A stretch of 52,659 nt of DNA from an uncultured Bacteroidota bacterium (GCA_903893815.1 CAITNS010000009.1:1-52659); one strand, 5' to 3'. Shown: positions 27,141-37,221, counted from the first letter of the stretch. The notes: a model not told the origin generated them from the letters alone. A program made the numbers and translations.

Positions 27141-28109
27141 ATGAGTTTTTCTTTAAAAAGAATGTCCTTTTTGGTTATTCTGTTATTTTGTTTTAATGCA
27201 AATTACTCTCAAGATGTAACAGTTGATTTTGAAGGAAGAGTATCGAATGATAATATGACTTTGTCAGAAAGTATTGTTCAAGTGCTGCAAGATGGTAAGC
27301 TTTTAACTTCATTTAAAACAGACCAAAATGGGAGTTACAATGTATACTTACCTTTAGGAAGCGATTATTTAATTTCCATTTCTAAAAATAATTACGTTCA
27401 AAAATATTTCAGTGTTAGCACTAAAGGTATTCCTCAAGATCGAGCTGGCGTTAAGTTACCTGCTATTAAAGCCGATGTAGATTTATTTAAATATTATGAT
27501 GGCGTTGATTACTCAATGTTTGATGAACCTATTAGTAAGTTCTTTTATAGCTCTAAAAAAGGAAATTTTGATTACGACAAAGAGTATTTGAAAGCTAAAA
27601 AAGAGGAAATGAAAAAAGTAAAGCTAGCCGAGAAGAAAGCAATTCAACTTGCTTTACAAAAAAATGCGGCCAAGCAAAAAGAATTAGAGAAATCTCCTGA
27701 GAAAAAAGAGGACGTTGCTAAATTAAACGAAGAAAAAAAAGTATTGGACGATAAATTGGCAAAGCAAAGTTTAATGTTAAAATTAATTGAGGAAGAAGAA
27801 AAGCCTATTTTGAAAACGAAAGAAAAAAACGAAGTAGAATTGAATATTGTTGCTGCTAATAATGATGCTAGCGCTAAAGTAATTGACAAAAAAGTGAATG
27901 ATTTAATAGCAAAACATAAGCAAACCGTTAGCGAAGAACAACAAAAAGGACAAGGAGTTATTGTGATTAGAAGGGTTGTTGTGCGTGAAGAAAATACGTG
28001 GGTATATGAAAAGAAAATTTTTGATTGGGGTGGAGTTTCATATTTCAGAGATAAACAACGTATTACTGCAAGTACGTTTAATCAAGAAACAGCTTTAGTC
28101 AACAAATAA
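27141..28109 (+). CDS. Exported protein with carboxypeptidase-like Ig domain and coiled coil, function unknown
   Basis: A 322-residue exported protein. The signal peptide ends near NANYSQ (residue 24). Residues about 28-95 look like a carboxypeptidase-regulatory-like beta fold (VDFEGRVSNDNMTLSESIVQ, TDQNGSYNVYLPLGSDYLI). Residues about 145-270 are Lys/Glu-rich coiled coil, and the tail has VIVIRRVVVREENTWVYEKK. This architecture is common among uncharacterised Bacteroidota periplasmic proteins. It follows the addB remnant by about 100 bp and was probably the original downstream neighbour of addB. Confidence 0.7.
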   Translation: MSFSLKRMSFLVILLFCFNANYSQDVTVDFEGRVSNDNMTLSESIVQVLQDGKLLTSFKTDQNGSYNVYLPLGSDYLISISKNNYVQKYFSVSTKGIPQDRAGVKLPAIKADVDLFKYYDGVDYSMFDEPISKFFYSSKKGNFDYDKEYLKAKKEEMKKVKLAEKKAIQLALQKNAAKQKELEKSPEKKEDVAKLNEEKKVLDDKLAKQSLMLKLIEEEEKPILKTKEKNEVELNIVAANNDASAKVIDKKVNDLIAKHKQTVSEEQQKGQGVIVIRRVVVREENTWVYEKKIFDWGGVSYFRDKQRITASTFNQETALVNK

Positions 28110-28277
28110 TATTACTTCAAAACATTTACGGTAACTAAAAATACTTTTTAGAGTCGTTTTTAGTGGTCAATTAACATTCAATCGTTAGTTACTAATTAGG
28201 GGAAACCTGTCACTTTTTAGCTTAAATTCCTTATATTTATGGTTTTAACTATATAAACAAAACCACGTAGTTTTATC

Positions 28278-29165
28278 ATGAAAAAAGCATTTGTATTTCC
28301 AGGTCAAGGTTCTCAATTTTCTGGAATGGGAAAAGAGTTATACGATAACTCAGATTTAGCAAAAAAAATGTTTCACCAAGCAAATGATATATTAGGATTT
28401 AATATCACTGATACAATGTTTGCTGGTACAGACGAGGAATTAAAACAAACTAAAGTTACTCAACCAGCTATATTTTTACATTCGGTTATTTTAGCGGCAA
28501 CGATGGGAGAGTCTTTTATTCCTGATATGGTAGCGGGGCATTCCTTAGGAGAATTTTCTGCATTAGTAGCAAACAAAACCTTAAGTTTTGAAAGCGCATT
28601 AACTTTAGTTTCTAAACGTGCAATGGCTATGCAAAAGGCTTGCGAGTTAAATCCATCAACGATGGCAGCTGTTTTAAATTTAGCAGATGATGTCATTGAA
28701 AACATTTGTAAAGAAATTTCGGATAGCGGGCATGTAGTAGTGGCGGCAAATTATAATTGCCCAGGTCAGTTAGTAATTTCTGGTTCTATTGAAGGGATTA
28801 ATATCGCTTGCGAAAAAATGAAAGCAGCTGGAGCCAAACGTGCTTTAGTATTGCCTGTTGGCGGCGCTTTTCATTCGCCATTAATGGAACCAGCTCGTGT
28901 AGAGTTAGAAGCAGCTATTAATGCAACAACGTTTAATCAACCAATTTGTCCTGTATACCAAAATGTAACCGCGTATGCAGTTTCAAATCCAGAGGATATT
29001 AAAAAGAATTTAATTTTACAGTTAACAGCTCCAGTAAAATGGACTCAAACAGTTGTTCAAATGATTGAAGATGGAGCAACACATTTTACAGAAGTTGGAC
29101 CAGGAAAAGTATTACAAGGCCTTGTGAAAAAAGTAAATCAAACAATGGAAACTGTTAGCGCTTAA
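28278..29165 (+). CDS. fabD: Malonyl-CoA:ACP transacylase FabD
   Basis: A 295-residue enzyme transferring malonyl groups from CoA to acyl carrier protein for fatty-acid synthesis. The motifs are complete: FVFPGQGSQFSGMG at the start, the catalytic Ser89 in GHSLGEFSAL, Arg in VSKRAMAMQ, and His199 in VGGAFHSPLMEPA. Its end GPGKVLQGLVKK is typical. It lies 5 bp upstream of the beta-barrel gene, suggesting co-transcription. Confidence 0.95.
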   Translation: MKKAFVFPGQGSQFSGMGKELYDNSDLAKKMFHQANDILGFNITDTMFAGTDEELKQTKVTQPAIFLHSVILAATMGESFIPDMVAGHSLGEFSALVANKTLSFESALTLVSKRAMAMQKACELNPSTMAAVLNLADDVIENICKEISDSGHVVVAANYNCPGQLVISGSIEGINIACEKMKAAGAKRALVLPVGGAFHSPLMEPARVELEAAINATTFNQPICPVYQNVTAYAVSNPEDIKKNLILQLTAPVKWTQTVVQMIEDGATHFTEVGPGKVLQGLVKKVNQTMETVSA

Positions 29166-29169
29166 AACT

Positions 29170-29889
29170 ATGTTTAAAAAAATCATCTTTTGCTTCGCAC
29201 TGCTTCATCTCGCTTTTCAGATGGATGCTCAATTTTTTAGAGGCTTTGGCTTTTTTGTTGGACCAACCACATCGAGCCATCGTTATAAAAATTTGAACCC
29301 AATAGATAATAATACATTTGCGCATGCTATTCCTGCGCCATCTCATCGTTCGGGTGAGTTTATTTATTTTAGTGTAGGTATTTTAGGTGAGTTTTTAAAA
29401 TACGAACATATTCGTTGGCAAACAGAATTTGAGTATGCTAGCAAAGGTGGTGTAGAGCGTCCTGCAATTGTTTTAGGAACAGGACAGCGATCTGGAGCAA
29501 CTTTAAACAAGTTTACAAATATCCAATGGAATAATTTCGCTAAAATATTTGGTAATTACGGACGTAGAGGAATTCCTTATTTAATGTTAGGAGCACGTTT
29601 AGAATATAATTTGAGTCGTGCTATTACAGCTTATGGGTCAGTAGCTGGACTCGTTCCCAAAATTACAGTAACTCCAGATGCAGGTGTTGGTTATGAATTT
29701 AATTCACGCCGTAGATGGCATTTTTTTACTGAAGTACATTATAATCCGGATGGTATAAAGTTGATTGCTCCTGGAAGTGTTGTATTTTGGCAACGGATGT
29801 GGGAGTTAAGAATAGGTTTAATTTACAGACCAAAACGTAAAGCCATTGATGATTGTAATGCGCCTAGATATCACGGTAGTAATTATTAA
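29170..29889 (+). CDS. Outer-membrane beta-barrel protein, function unknown
   Basis: A 239-residue exported protein with signal peptide MFKKIIFCFALLHLAFQMDA, then a Gly/aromatic-rich chain of alternating strands (FFRGFGFFVGPTTSSH, EFIYFSVGILGEFLKYEH, ITVTPDAGVGYEF, WELRIGLIYRPKRK) consistent with an eight- to ten-stranded outer-membrane barrel. It starts 5 bp after fabD and precedes ald by 20 bp. No specific function can be read. Confidence 0.7.
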   Translation: MFKKIIFCFALLHLAFQMDAQFFRGFGFFVGPTTSSHRYKNLNPIDNNTFAHAIPAPSHRSGEFIYFSVGILGEFLKYEHIRWQTEFEYASKGGVERPAIVLGTGQRSGATLNKFTNIQWNNFAKIFGNYGRRGIPYLMLGARLEYNLSRAITAYGSVAGLVPKITVTPDAGVGYEFNSRRRWHFFTEVHYNPDGIKLIAPGSVVFWQRMWELRIGLIYRPKRKAIDDCNAPRYHGSNY

Positions 29890-29909
29890 TATTTAAATAG
29901 TTCAAAAAC

Positions 29910-31127
29910 ATGGTAATGACCAAAGATGTTTTATTTTCTTTAACCAAAGGTGGTTACGCACCTCAGGAAGAAATGTTGGAAGTAGCTCGTAAAAAAGGGA
30001 AATTATATATTGGAATCCCGAAAGAAATGGCCTTTCAAGAAAATCGCGTTCCTTTAGTACCAGATGCGGTAGCATTGTTAGTAAATAACGGGCATAAAAT
30101 TGTTGTTGAAGCAGGCGCTGGTTCGGCAGCTCATTTTGAAGATACAGACTATAGTGAAGCAGGAGCAGAGATTGTTTATTCTGCTAATGAAGTATATAAG
30201 GCAGATATTATTTTAAAAATTGCACCTCCTACATTAGATGAAATAGAAAGCATGAAAACAAAACAAACGTTGTTTTCGGCTTTGCAATTAACTGTTCAAC
30301 CAGAAGATTTTTTGAAGAAGTTAGTTGCTAAAAAGTTAAACTGTGTTGCCTTTGATTTGATTACAGATGATGCTGGGATTTTTCCTGTTATTAGAGCTAT
30401 GGGCGAAATTGCTGGTGGCACCTCTATATTAGTAGCTGCTGAGTTATTGAGCAATGCCAATGGTGGCGTTGGTTCGATCTTAGGAGGTATTAGTGGTATT
30501 TCTCCAACCGAAGTCGTTATTATAGGTGCAGGAACAGTTGGCGAATTTGCCGCAAGAGCTGCTTTAGGATTAGGTGCAACCGTAAAAGTATTTGATAATT
30601 CAACATCACGTTTACGTCGTTTACAAAGCCAATTAGGAACTCGTATTTTTACTTCGGTGATTGTTCCTAAGGTATTAGAAAAACATTTAAAAACAGCTGA
30701 TGTGGCTATTGGTGCATTGCGCGCATCAAAAGGAAGAACACCATGTATTGTATCTGAAAATATGGTGGCTGAAATGAAAACAGGTTCGGTGATTATTGAT
30801 GTAAGTATAGATCAGGGTGGTGTGTTTGAAACATCTTCTGTGACTAATCACACAAAACCAGTTTTTCGTAAACATGGTGTGATTCATTACTGTGTTCCAA
30901 ATATTCCTTCGCGTGTAGCGCGAACGGCTTCTTATGCATTTAGTAATATCTTTCAACAGATTTTGATGAACATGGGTGATGAAGGTGGTTTTGATAGTTT
31001 AGTGCGTAAAGATTCTGGTTTAAGGAATGGCGTTTATATTTACAATGGTATTTTAACTAATCAGTTTTTAGGCGAAGCGTTTAATTTGCCGCACAAGGAT
31101 ATTAATCTTTTAATGGCCGCCATGTAA
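29910..31127 (+). CDS. ald: Alanine dehydrogenase
   Basis: A 405-residue NAD-dependent dehydrogenase interconverting L-alanine and pyruvate plus ammonia. After a roughly 30-residue N-terminal extension usual in Bacteroidota homologues, the family motifs appear: IGIPKEMAFQENRVPLVP, the substrate-binding region EAGAGSAAHFED, and the Rossmann glycine motif VVIIGAGTVGEFAARAALG near residue 210. VIIDVSIDQGGVFETS and the VPNIPSRVARTASYAFSN segment follow. It resembles the transhydrogenase alpha subunit, but no pntB follows. It precedes the next gene by one base. Confidence 0.88.
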   Translation: MVMTKDVLFSLTKGGYAPQEEMLEVARKKGKLYIGIPKEMAFQENRVPLVPDAVALLVNNGHKIVVEAGAGSAAHFEDTDYSEAGAEIVYSANEVYKADIILKIAPPTLDEIESMKTKQTLFSALQLTVQPEDFLKKLVAKKLNCVAFDLITDDAGIFPVIRAMGEIAGGTSILVAAELLSNANGGVGSILGGISGISPTEVVIIGAGTVGEFAARAALGLGATVKVFDNSTSRLRRLQSQLGTRIFTSVIVPKVLEKHLKTADVAIGALRASKGRTPCIVSENMVAEMKTGSVIIDVSIDQGGVFETSSVTNHTKPVFRKHGVIHYCVPNIPSRVARTASYAFSNIFQQILMNMGDEGGFDSLVRKDSGLRNGVYIYNGILTNQFLGEAFNLPHKDINLLMAAM

Positions 31128-31128
31128 C

Positions 31129-31533
31129 ATGAACTTCAAACAACGATTACGTTTATTTTTAATTGGTTTTGTTCCAGGATGTATCATTCTTTTTTCTATT
31201 ATCAATAAAAAAGGTTGTACAAGTCCTAACGAATTAAAAATGTTAGAATTACGTCACCAGCATTTACAATTGGGTGAAAAAGCAAAATGTAAGTTAAAAT
31301 GTCTGAATTTAATTGAGACTGTTTTTAAAATCAACATGCGAGATTATCAAGTGAATTATGATTTGAGTGATATTCATAAAAAACCTGCTGGCATTTATTA
31401 TTTACAACCAGTTGATACAAAAACTGGACGATATGAAATGGCCGTAGAAGATAGAGACACCATCACTTTCATTAACGATTTGAAATTATTAAACACTGCT
31501 GCTGCAAATTGTGGTTGCGATACCATTCACTAA
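31129..31533 (+). CDS. Small membrane-anchored protein, DUF4258-like, function unknown
   Basis: A 134-residue protein with one N-terminal transmembrane helix (LRLFLIGFVPGCIILFSI). A soluble part follows with paired cysteines (AKCKLKC), the pattern NLIETVFK and NCGCDTIH at the end. The organisation (helix, then a Cys-rich short domain, next to ald) recalls DUF4258 proteins of Bacteroidota, but the match is by eye and weak. It starts one base after the ald stop and its own stop touches the next ATG, so the three genes form one operon. Confidence 0.6.
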   Translation: MNFKQRLRLFLIGFVPGCIILFSIINKKGCTSPNELKMLELRHQHLQLGEKAKCKLKCLNLIETVFKINMRDYQVNYDLSDIHKKPAGIYYLQPVDTKTGRYEMAVEDRDTITFINDLKLLNTAAANCGCDTIH

Positions 31534-32097
31534 ATGGAAGAAACACGATTAAAAACAGATTTATCTAAATTTAATAATGACTGGTACAAAAAAGGTGGTA
31601 GTTCTGTTAAGCGCATCTGTTGGTATATTTTAAATGCCATATTTTTTAATTCAGCTTTTCCAAATATGCCGTTTAAGCGTTTTTTATTGCGTTTGTTTGG
31701 AGCCAAAGTAGGGAAGGGAGTTGTGATTAAACCATTCGTCAATATTAAATATCCTTGGCGTTTACGTATTGGTAATCATGTGTGGATTGGTGAACGTGTA
31801 TGGATTGATAACTTAGGGTTAGTGGTATTACATGATAACTCTTGTGTATCTCAAGGAGCGATGTTATTGTGTGGTAATCATCATTACAAAAAAGTAGCTT
31901 TTGATTTGATTGTAGGTAACATTACTATTGAAGAAGGCGCTTGGATCGGCGCACAATGTGTAGTTTGCCCTGGAGTAAAAGTTGGGAGTCATTCCGTATT
32001 AACTGTTAATAGCGTTGCTACGGCTCGTCTAGAATCTTGGAGTATCTACCAAGGTAATCCAGCGGTTAAAATTAAGGATAGAGTAATTAAGGGCTAA
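31534..32097 (+). CDS. wcaF: WcaF-type hexapeptide-repeat acetyltransferase
   Basis: A 187-residue left-handed beta-helix O-acetyltransferase of the WcaF/LbH family used on extracellular polysaccharides. Isoleucine-patch hexapeptide repeats run from about 60 to 165 (VVIKPFVNIKYPWRLRIGNH, VWIGERVWIDNL, CVSQGAMLLCGNHHY, TIEEGAWIGAQCVVCPGVKV). The catalytic His lies in GNHHY, and the family end YQGNPAVKIKDR is present. The ATG follows directly on the previous stop. The acceptor sugar is unknown. Confidence 0.88.
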   Translation: MEETRLKTDLSKFNNDWYKKGGSSVKRICWYILNAIFFNSAFPNMPFKRFLLRLFGAKVGKGVVIKPFVNIKYPWRLRIGNHVWIGERVWIDNLGLVVLHDNSCVSQGAMLLCGNHHYKKVAFDLIVGNITIEEGAWIGAQCVVCPGVKVGSHSVLTVNSVATARLESWSIYQGNPAVKIKDRVIKG

Positions 32098-32161
32098 GGC
32101 GTTTAAAATTATTGGTAATAACACCAATATGAGTTAAAACTGCCTATTGGAGAAGGGAATG

Positions 32162-32914
32162 TTATCTTTCAAAGGTTTTAAGCTCTACATTATTTCCGTC
32201 AAATACAGCATAGGAGCAGTAGTTTATCCATTCGCCAAGGTTTATGTAGCGCGAAGTTTCTGAGGCTTTTAAATCTAATGGTAAATGGCGGTGACCAAAT
32301 ATAAAAAAATCAGTATGTTCTTTTTTTAATTGTTCTTTGCAATAGGTCATTAACCATTCATTATCATCTCCTAAAAAATGTTTATCACTATCACCTGTTG
32401 TGATGCGGCTGCGTTTACTTGATCGGCGTGCAATCCAAAATCCGAAGTTTGGATGTAAGGTTTTAAAACACCAAATTAAAAAAGGGTTTTTAAAACATTT
32501 TTTTAAAAATTTGTACCAACCATCTCCAGGTCCTAAGCCATCTCCATGACCAATTAAAAAGGATTTGTTATTATATGTTTTTTTTATTGGGTCGTGATTA
32601 ACGGTTACGCCAAGTTCTTGAATAAAATAATCTTTCATCCATAAATCATGATTGCCAGTAAAAAAATGAACGGGAATTCCACCGTCGGTTAATTCGGCAA
32701 TTTTGCCTAATAAACGCGTTTGCCCTTTTGGAATAGTGTATTTGTATTCCCACCAAAAATCAAAAATATCGCCTACTAAATAAATTTCTTCAGCATCATG
32801 CTTAATAGAGTCTAACCAACGAACTATTTTTTTTTCTCGAGCTAAGCTCAATTCAAAGGTTGGAACACCTAAGTGAAAATCGGAAGCAAAATATATTTTT
32901 TTACCTGGCTGCAT
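32162..32914 (-). CDS. lpxH: UDP-2,3-diacylglucosamine hydrolase LpxH
   Basis: A 250-residue calcineurin-like phosphoesterase of lipid A biosynthesis that makes lipid X from UDP-2,3-diacylglucosamine. Metal-binding motifs in order: ASDFHLGVP, LVGDIFDFWWEY, TGNHDLWM, IGHGDGLGPGD and FGHRHLPLDL. The start codon overlaps the M1 peptidase stop (TAATG), so it is translationally coupled to that gene. Together with lptD in this window it indicates a complete LPS outer membrane. Confidence 0.92.
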   Translation of the reverse strand: MQPGKKIYFASDFHLGVPTFELSLAREKKIVRWLDSIKHDAEEIYLVGDIFDFWWEYKYTIPKGQTRLLGKIAELTDGGIPVHFFTGNHDLWMKDYFIQELGVTVNHDPIKKTYNNKSFLIGHGDGLGPGDGWYKFLKKCFKNPFLIWCFKTLHPNFGFWIARRSSKRSRITTGDSDKHFLGDDNEWLMTYCKEQLKKEHTDFFIFGHRHLPLDLKASETSRYINLGEWINYCSYAVFDGNNVELKTFER

Positions 32915-35900
32915 TACAAAAAGCTACTGGTTAACAAGTTTCGTGGGTTAATATTGTGCAAATTTAATGTAAATCGGATAGTATCAAAAAAACCGTCTTT
33001 ATTATTGGCTTTTAAGGCAGTTTTGATATCATTACTATAAGCAAAGGGAACATAAATTTCAAACACATTTTTCCATAAACAAATATCAACACCTACGTTA
33101 TATAAGAACTTGTCTTTATAAAGACTTTCATTAAACTCGCTGGTTCCAATATCTGCATAAAGCTTTAATGGCAATTTACCAACTTTAGGTGATTTGATAT
33201 TTAAAGTAACTAGCCATTTAGAGGTTTGTCCTAAAGGCGTCCAAATTTTAAAAGCACCATCTTTTTCTACCATTTGCGCTGCGGGAACTCCGTAAATTTC
33301 GTTACGGCCAGCGTAGTTGTAATCAAATAAATAATCCTGTGCTCCATTAAATCCACTCATTCTAAATCTATAATCTTCTCTGAGGTTATTATCTTTATAA
33401 ATAAAGGCTCCAGCAAATAATCGAATGTCTAGAGTGTTTTTGTTTTTGAAAGTGATAGCGTAATTAAAAGTGGCACTTGCTTTTCCAAATTGATCGTTAT
33501 GCTGAAAATTAAATACTACATCAAAAGGATTAATGACTCGGTTATTTTGAAGCGTATAATAAAAGTTATTGATAATAGTTGCTTTATTTTGAAGATTAAT
33601 ACTTGATTTGGAAGAATCAACTCTATCTATTTTATAAGTTTCATTATCTACAAATAAATTGGTATTGGTATAACCAATGTGTTGGGTAATTTTACTTCTT
33701 GCAAAACCTTTCTTAAGCTCAAAATCTATTGAAGCGGATACTTTGTAATAATTCAGATTAAATGAATTAATAGTTGTGCTGTTATTTTCGTTAAATGCAG
33801 ATGTGTTGATATAATCATAAGCAAACGATTTAGCTTTAGCATTCACTGTTATTTGTTGAAACACATTATTATTTTGTGTTATGTATTTTGTTATGTCGGC
33901 ATAACCAACAGGAGTTTTACTACCAAAGGCGTACATGGGTGCAATTGTAATTTCTGTTTTACGTTGTAAAAAACTATAATTATAAAACGCACAGCCCAAC
34001 ATAAATTGGTTGTAATGATTGTAACCTAAAATGGGTAAATAATTTATTTGAGTGTAATTTGGATTATCTAGTTTTCCTATAAAACTTAATTTGATAGGAT
34101 CTGTTTTTCTAAATAAACCATGAGTTCTGATGTTATTATTTTTGCGTTTAAGGTCTGGCATAAATTCCTCGTAATCAATTTTAAATTCATCCACATCAGC
34201 TGGTGGAAATTCAAACACACGTTTACCAACAAAGCCATTATACCAAACCGTCCCTACCAATTTGCCATCTTTTAATCCTGAAACTGAAACAGGCCCTAAA
34301 ACGTTACTATTATTTTTTACTAAAATAGCGTGGCTGTTATCATCCAGTTTTTTATGGCTCACCATTTTGTAATCTATTTTTTTATTGGTGACGATTAGTT
34401 CTTCTACAAACCAGTGCAAATCGGCGTTTAAATGGTATTGTAATGTTTTTATTAAATCTTCAGGAGTAGGATGCTTAAATTTCCATTGTTCAAAATAAAA
34501 TTGCATAGCTTGGTCAAATTTATCTTTACCTAAATAATTCATTAAATAATCAAATACTAACGCTGATTTACTATAAACAATGCCTCCGTAATTATAGTTT
34601 GTAAAGTCTTTTGAATTGGTTGCAATAGGTTGATCAAGGTTTTTACGAGCTGCCATTAAATAAGCTAATTCATATTCTGCTTTATGTTTGAATTTATTTA
34701 ATCCAAAAAAACTAAATGTACTATCTCTTCCAATTAAACTTGCTAGTGTTTTTGAAGGATATTTTGTACGTATGTAACGCATTTCGTAAAATGAATTTAA
34801 TCCTTCATCCATAAATGGATAATCACGCTCATTACTTCCTAACATACCATAAAACCAATTGTGACCAACCTCATGCATAATGGTTGTTTCTAAAGTAAAG
34901 TCTGTACCACTTTCGCCAATAATGGTGATGTTTGGGTATTCCATACCGCCGCCAGCACTAATGGTTCCGTCAATAGCTGTAACGTGATTATAAACATAAT
35001 CACCATTAATTTCCGAATAAAAAGCGGTAGCATCGTTTAAGTACTCAATTGATTTTGCCCATAATTCAGGTTCGCTATTGGTGAAAAAAGCCCAAGTATC
35101 TACTTTGTTTCCACCATGAGGCAATAGTAAATCACCTTTTAAAACATGAAAACGTTTATCGGCAAACCACGCAAAATCGTGTACGCGAAATTGTTTGAAT
35201 TGGATTGTTTTATATTCTTTGCTAGATGGCGGAAATGAATTGTCGAGCGAATATTTTTTTGTAGCAATCAGTTTTTCTGTTTCTTCTACTTTTGATAATA
35301 ACCATTGTTCTTCTTCGGGCTCATCAATTCTATCCCCTGTAGCGGCAAGTACATAATTTTTTGGCAAAGTTATTTTTACATCGTAAGCGCCAAACTCGCT
35401 ATAAAACTCACCTTGATTTAGATAAGGCATTTGATGCCATCCGTCTCTATCAAACACTGCTGGTTTTGGATACCATTGTGTGATTGCATATGCTTGATCA
35501 ATATGGCCTAATCGAGAGATTTTAGCAGAAGGTAGTTTTACATGAAAGGGCGTTGTTATGGAAATGGTATCTCCTGGTTTAATGGGAGAATTTAAAGTGA
35601 GTTTGCAAATATCAATGTATTGCTTGTCAAATTCCCATTTTACAACTTGTCCATTTACCATAAAGTTTAAACTATCTATGTAGCCTAAATCTTCCTCTTT
35701 GGCAAAATGCATTTCTGTTTCACCATTTTCTAATAATTGTTTTGCTAAAGCGGTCTCTTTGTTTTTATAGGCATTTGCCCATAAATGAAAATAAATACAA
35801 TCCAGTGTATTATTAGAATTATTTATATACTCTATTTTCTCGAAAGCTGATAATTCATGAATAATATCATTTAAGGTGACATCAATATTGTAATTAACTT

Positions 35901-35979
35901 CTTGCTGAAAATAATTTTGTTGGGCACAAACAATAGAGTAGGTGCAAAGAAAACTAATAATGAAAAATAATCTCAACAT
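32914..35979 (-). CDS. M1 family zinc aminopeptidase
   Basis: A 1021-residue exported metallopeptidase. Signal peptide MLRLFFIISFLCTYSIVCAQ. The N-terminal beta domain spans about 25-230. The catalytic domain has the exopeptidase motif as GGGMEYP and the zinc site HEVGH, with the third ligand Glu 18 residues later (MDEGLN), an exact HExxHx18E. After about residue 600 a long beta-rich C-terminal half (strands such as YADITKYITQNNNVFQQITV) replaces the usual helical domain and may be a barrel or an anchoring domain. This large Bacteroidota M1 type is secreted or outer-membrane associated. Confidence 0.9.
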   Translation of the reverse strand: MLRLFFIISFLCTYSIVCAQQNYFQQEVNYNIDVTLNDIIHELSAFEKIEYINNSNNTLDCIYFHLWANAYKNKETALAKQLLENGETEMHFAKEEDLGYIDSLNFMVNGQVVKWEFDKQYIDICKLTLNSPIKPGDTISITTPFHVKLPSAKISRLGHIDQAYAITQWYPKPAVFDRDGWHQMPYLNQGEFYSEFGAYDVKITLPKNYVLAATGDRIDEPEEEQWLLSKVEETEKLIATKKYSLDNSFPPSSKEYKTIQFKQFRVHDFAWFADKRFHVLKGDLLLPHGGNKVDTWAFFTNSEPELWAKSIEYLNDATAFYSEINGDYVYNHVTAIDGTISAGGGMEYPNITIIGESGTDFTLETTIMHEVGHNWFYGMLGSNERDYPFMDEGLNSFYEMRYIRTKYPSKTLASLIGRDSTFSFFGLNKFKHKAEYELAYLMAARKNLDQPIATNSKDFTNYNYGGIVYSKSALVFDYLMNYLGKDKFDQAMQFYFEQWKFKHPTPEDLIKTLQYHLNADLHWFVEELIVTNKKIDYKMVSHKKLDDNSHAILVKNNSNVLGPVSVSGLKDGKLVGTVWYNGFVGKRVFEFPPADVDEFKIDYEEFMPDLKRKNNNIRTHGLFRKTDPIKLSFIGKLDNPNYTQINYLPILGYNHYNQFMLGCAFYNYSFLQRKTEITIAPMYAFGSKTPVGYADITKYITQNNNVFQQITVNAKAKSFAYDYINTSAFNENNSTTINSFNLNYYKVSASIDFELKKGFARSKITQHIGYTNTNLFVDNETYKIDRVDSSKSSINLQNKATIINNFYYTLQNNRVINPFDVVFNFQHNDQFGKASATFNYAITFKNKNTLDIRLFAGAFIYKDNNLREDYRFRMSGFNGAQDYLFDYNYAGRNEIYGVPAAQMVEKDGAFKIWTPLGQTSKWLVTLNIKSPKVGKLPLKLYADIGTSEFNESLYKDKFLYNVGVDICLWKNVFEIYVPFAYSNDIKTALKANNKDGFFDTIRFTLNLHNINPRNLLTSSFL

Positions 35980-36043
35980 ATTTTAAAGATAATGTTTTAT
36001 TAGTCTCTTGAATCCCTTAATTCCAAAGGTCTTTTCAGTCTTT

Positions 36044-37192
36044 TTACTTTAAAACCTCGGATAATTTTTTATCCAAGTCAGCACCTCTTAAATCGGTTGC
36101 AATAATTTTTCCCTCTTTGTCAATTAAAACAGTGTAAGGAATTGATTGAATAGCATATACCTGAACAGCTTCGCTTTGCCAAAATTTTAAATCGCTTACT
36201 TGTGGCCAAGTTAATCCTTCTTTGCTAATCGCTTCAATCCAAGCATCTCTATCTTTATCTAACGATACGCCCAAAATTTCGAAACCTTTGTTTTTGTATT
36301 TTTCATATGCACGCTTAACGTTAGGTAATTCTTTGCGGCAGGGTGCGCACCAGCTCGCCCAAAAATCAACTAAAACCACTTTGCCTCTTAACGATGTTAA
36401 TGCTAAATCTTTATCGTTCGGCATTGGTAAAATTAATTCTGGCGCTTCGTTTCCAATTTTAATAGCCTCTGTTCTTGATACCATCATTTCGGTTTGTTGA
36501 ACCATTCCATGAAATGATTTAATATCTTTATTATCAGGGTATTTAGTTGTTAATCCTTTATCTAATGCTTTATAAATATCTAAATACTCTTCGGGACGCA
36601 ATTGTTGAATTGCCATAATAGAAGCAAATGAGCTCGTGTTTTCTTTTATTTTTTTAGCAACTATTTCACTATACTGAGAAACCATTACTTCGTAGGGTTT
36701 TTGTAATTCTATAGATAATGAATCAGCACGAATAGAATCTAATTTTAAAGTTACCATGGCTGTTCTAAAAATATTTTCTAACGAATCTGTTCTCATTTTT
36801 TGCCCTTGAGCTAAGGCATTATATTCAGCAAATAATTTTGTATCAGGCGAACCTTCAGATTTAAAGGTATTTCCTAAATCACGAGCATCGCCAGTTATCA
36901 TTACTTTTTGTGCAGAATCTAAAACCAACATACAAAAATTAGAAGTGTTTATTCTTAAACGATAAAAACCAATACTAGGTGAAGCATGGTTCATTACAAA
37001 TTCTCCTTTTTCATCAATGGTCGCACTATCAATAGGAGTTACACCTGTTTGCGCTAATTTCTCTAAATAAATAGCCTCGCCTTTTGAGTTAGATAAATTT
37101 CCTTTTATTTCAAATCCAGTAGTGTTTCCAGAATCAGGTGAGCAAGAATAAAGTGTGATAGATGCTAAAGCAAGAATGGTGAATTTTTTCAT
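36044..37192 (-). CDS. TlpA-like thiol-disulfide lipoprotein with DUF4369
   Basis: A 382-residue lipoprotein with lipobox LYSC (Cys17). Residues about 25-130 fit the DUF4369 beta domain (FEIKGNLSNSKGEAIYLEKL), then a helical spacer, and a C-terminal AhpC/TSA-thioredoxin domain from about 245. The redox motif is CAPC (Cys282, Cys285) in WASWCAPCRKELP, with the cis-Pro region SIPYTVLID. It is a periplasmic reductase or disulfide handler; in Bacteroidota the partner is rarely known. A TATATTTG box lies 22 bp upstream. Confidence 0.9.
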   Translation of the reverse strand: MKKFTILALASITLYSCSPDSGNTTGFEIKGNLSNSKGEAIYLEKLAQTGVTPIDSATIDEKGEFVMNHASPSIGFYRLRINTSNFCMLVLDSAQKVMITGDARDLGNTFKSEGSPDTKLFAEYNALAQGQKMRTDSLENIFRTAMVTLKLDSIRADSLSIELQKPYEVMVSQYSEIVAKKIKENTSSFASIMAIQQLRPEEYLDIYKALDKGLTTKYPDNKDIKSFHGMVQQTEMMVSRTEAIKIGNEAPELILPMPNDKDLALTSLRGKVVLVDFWASWCAPCRKELPNVKRAYEKYKNKGFEILGVSLDKDRDAWIEAISKEGLTWPQVSDLKFWQSEAVQVYAIQSIPYTVLIDKEGKIIATDLRGADLDKKLSEVLK

Positions 37193-37213
37193 TGAGAATG
37201 TTTTTTAAGACGG

Positions 37214-37221
37214 CAAATATA
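37214..37221 (-). promoter_or_regulatory. Candidate -7 box (TATATTTG) for the TlpA-like gene
   Basis: An exact TAnnTTTG on the minus strand, 22 bp upstream of the ATG at 37192. Confidence 0.5.

Noticed and set aside
29910-31127. NAD(P) transhydrogenase alpha subunit (PntAA)
   Set aside because: The N-terminus and length resemble both families, but no pntAB/pntB follows and the motifs fit stand-alone alanine dehydrogenase.
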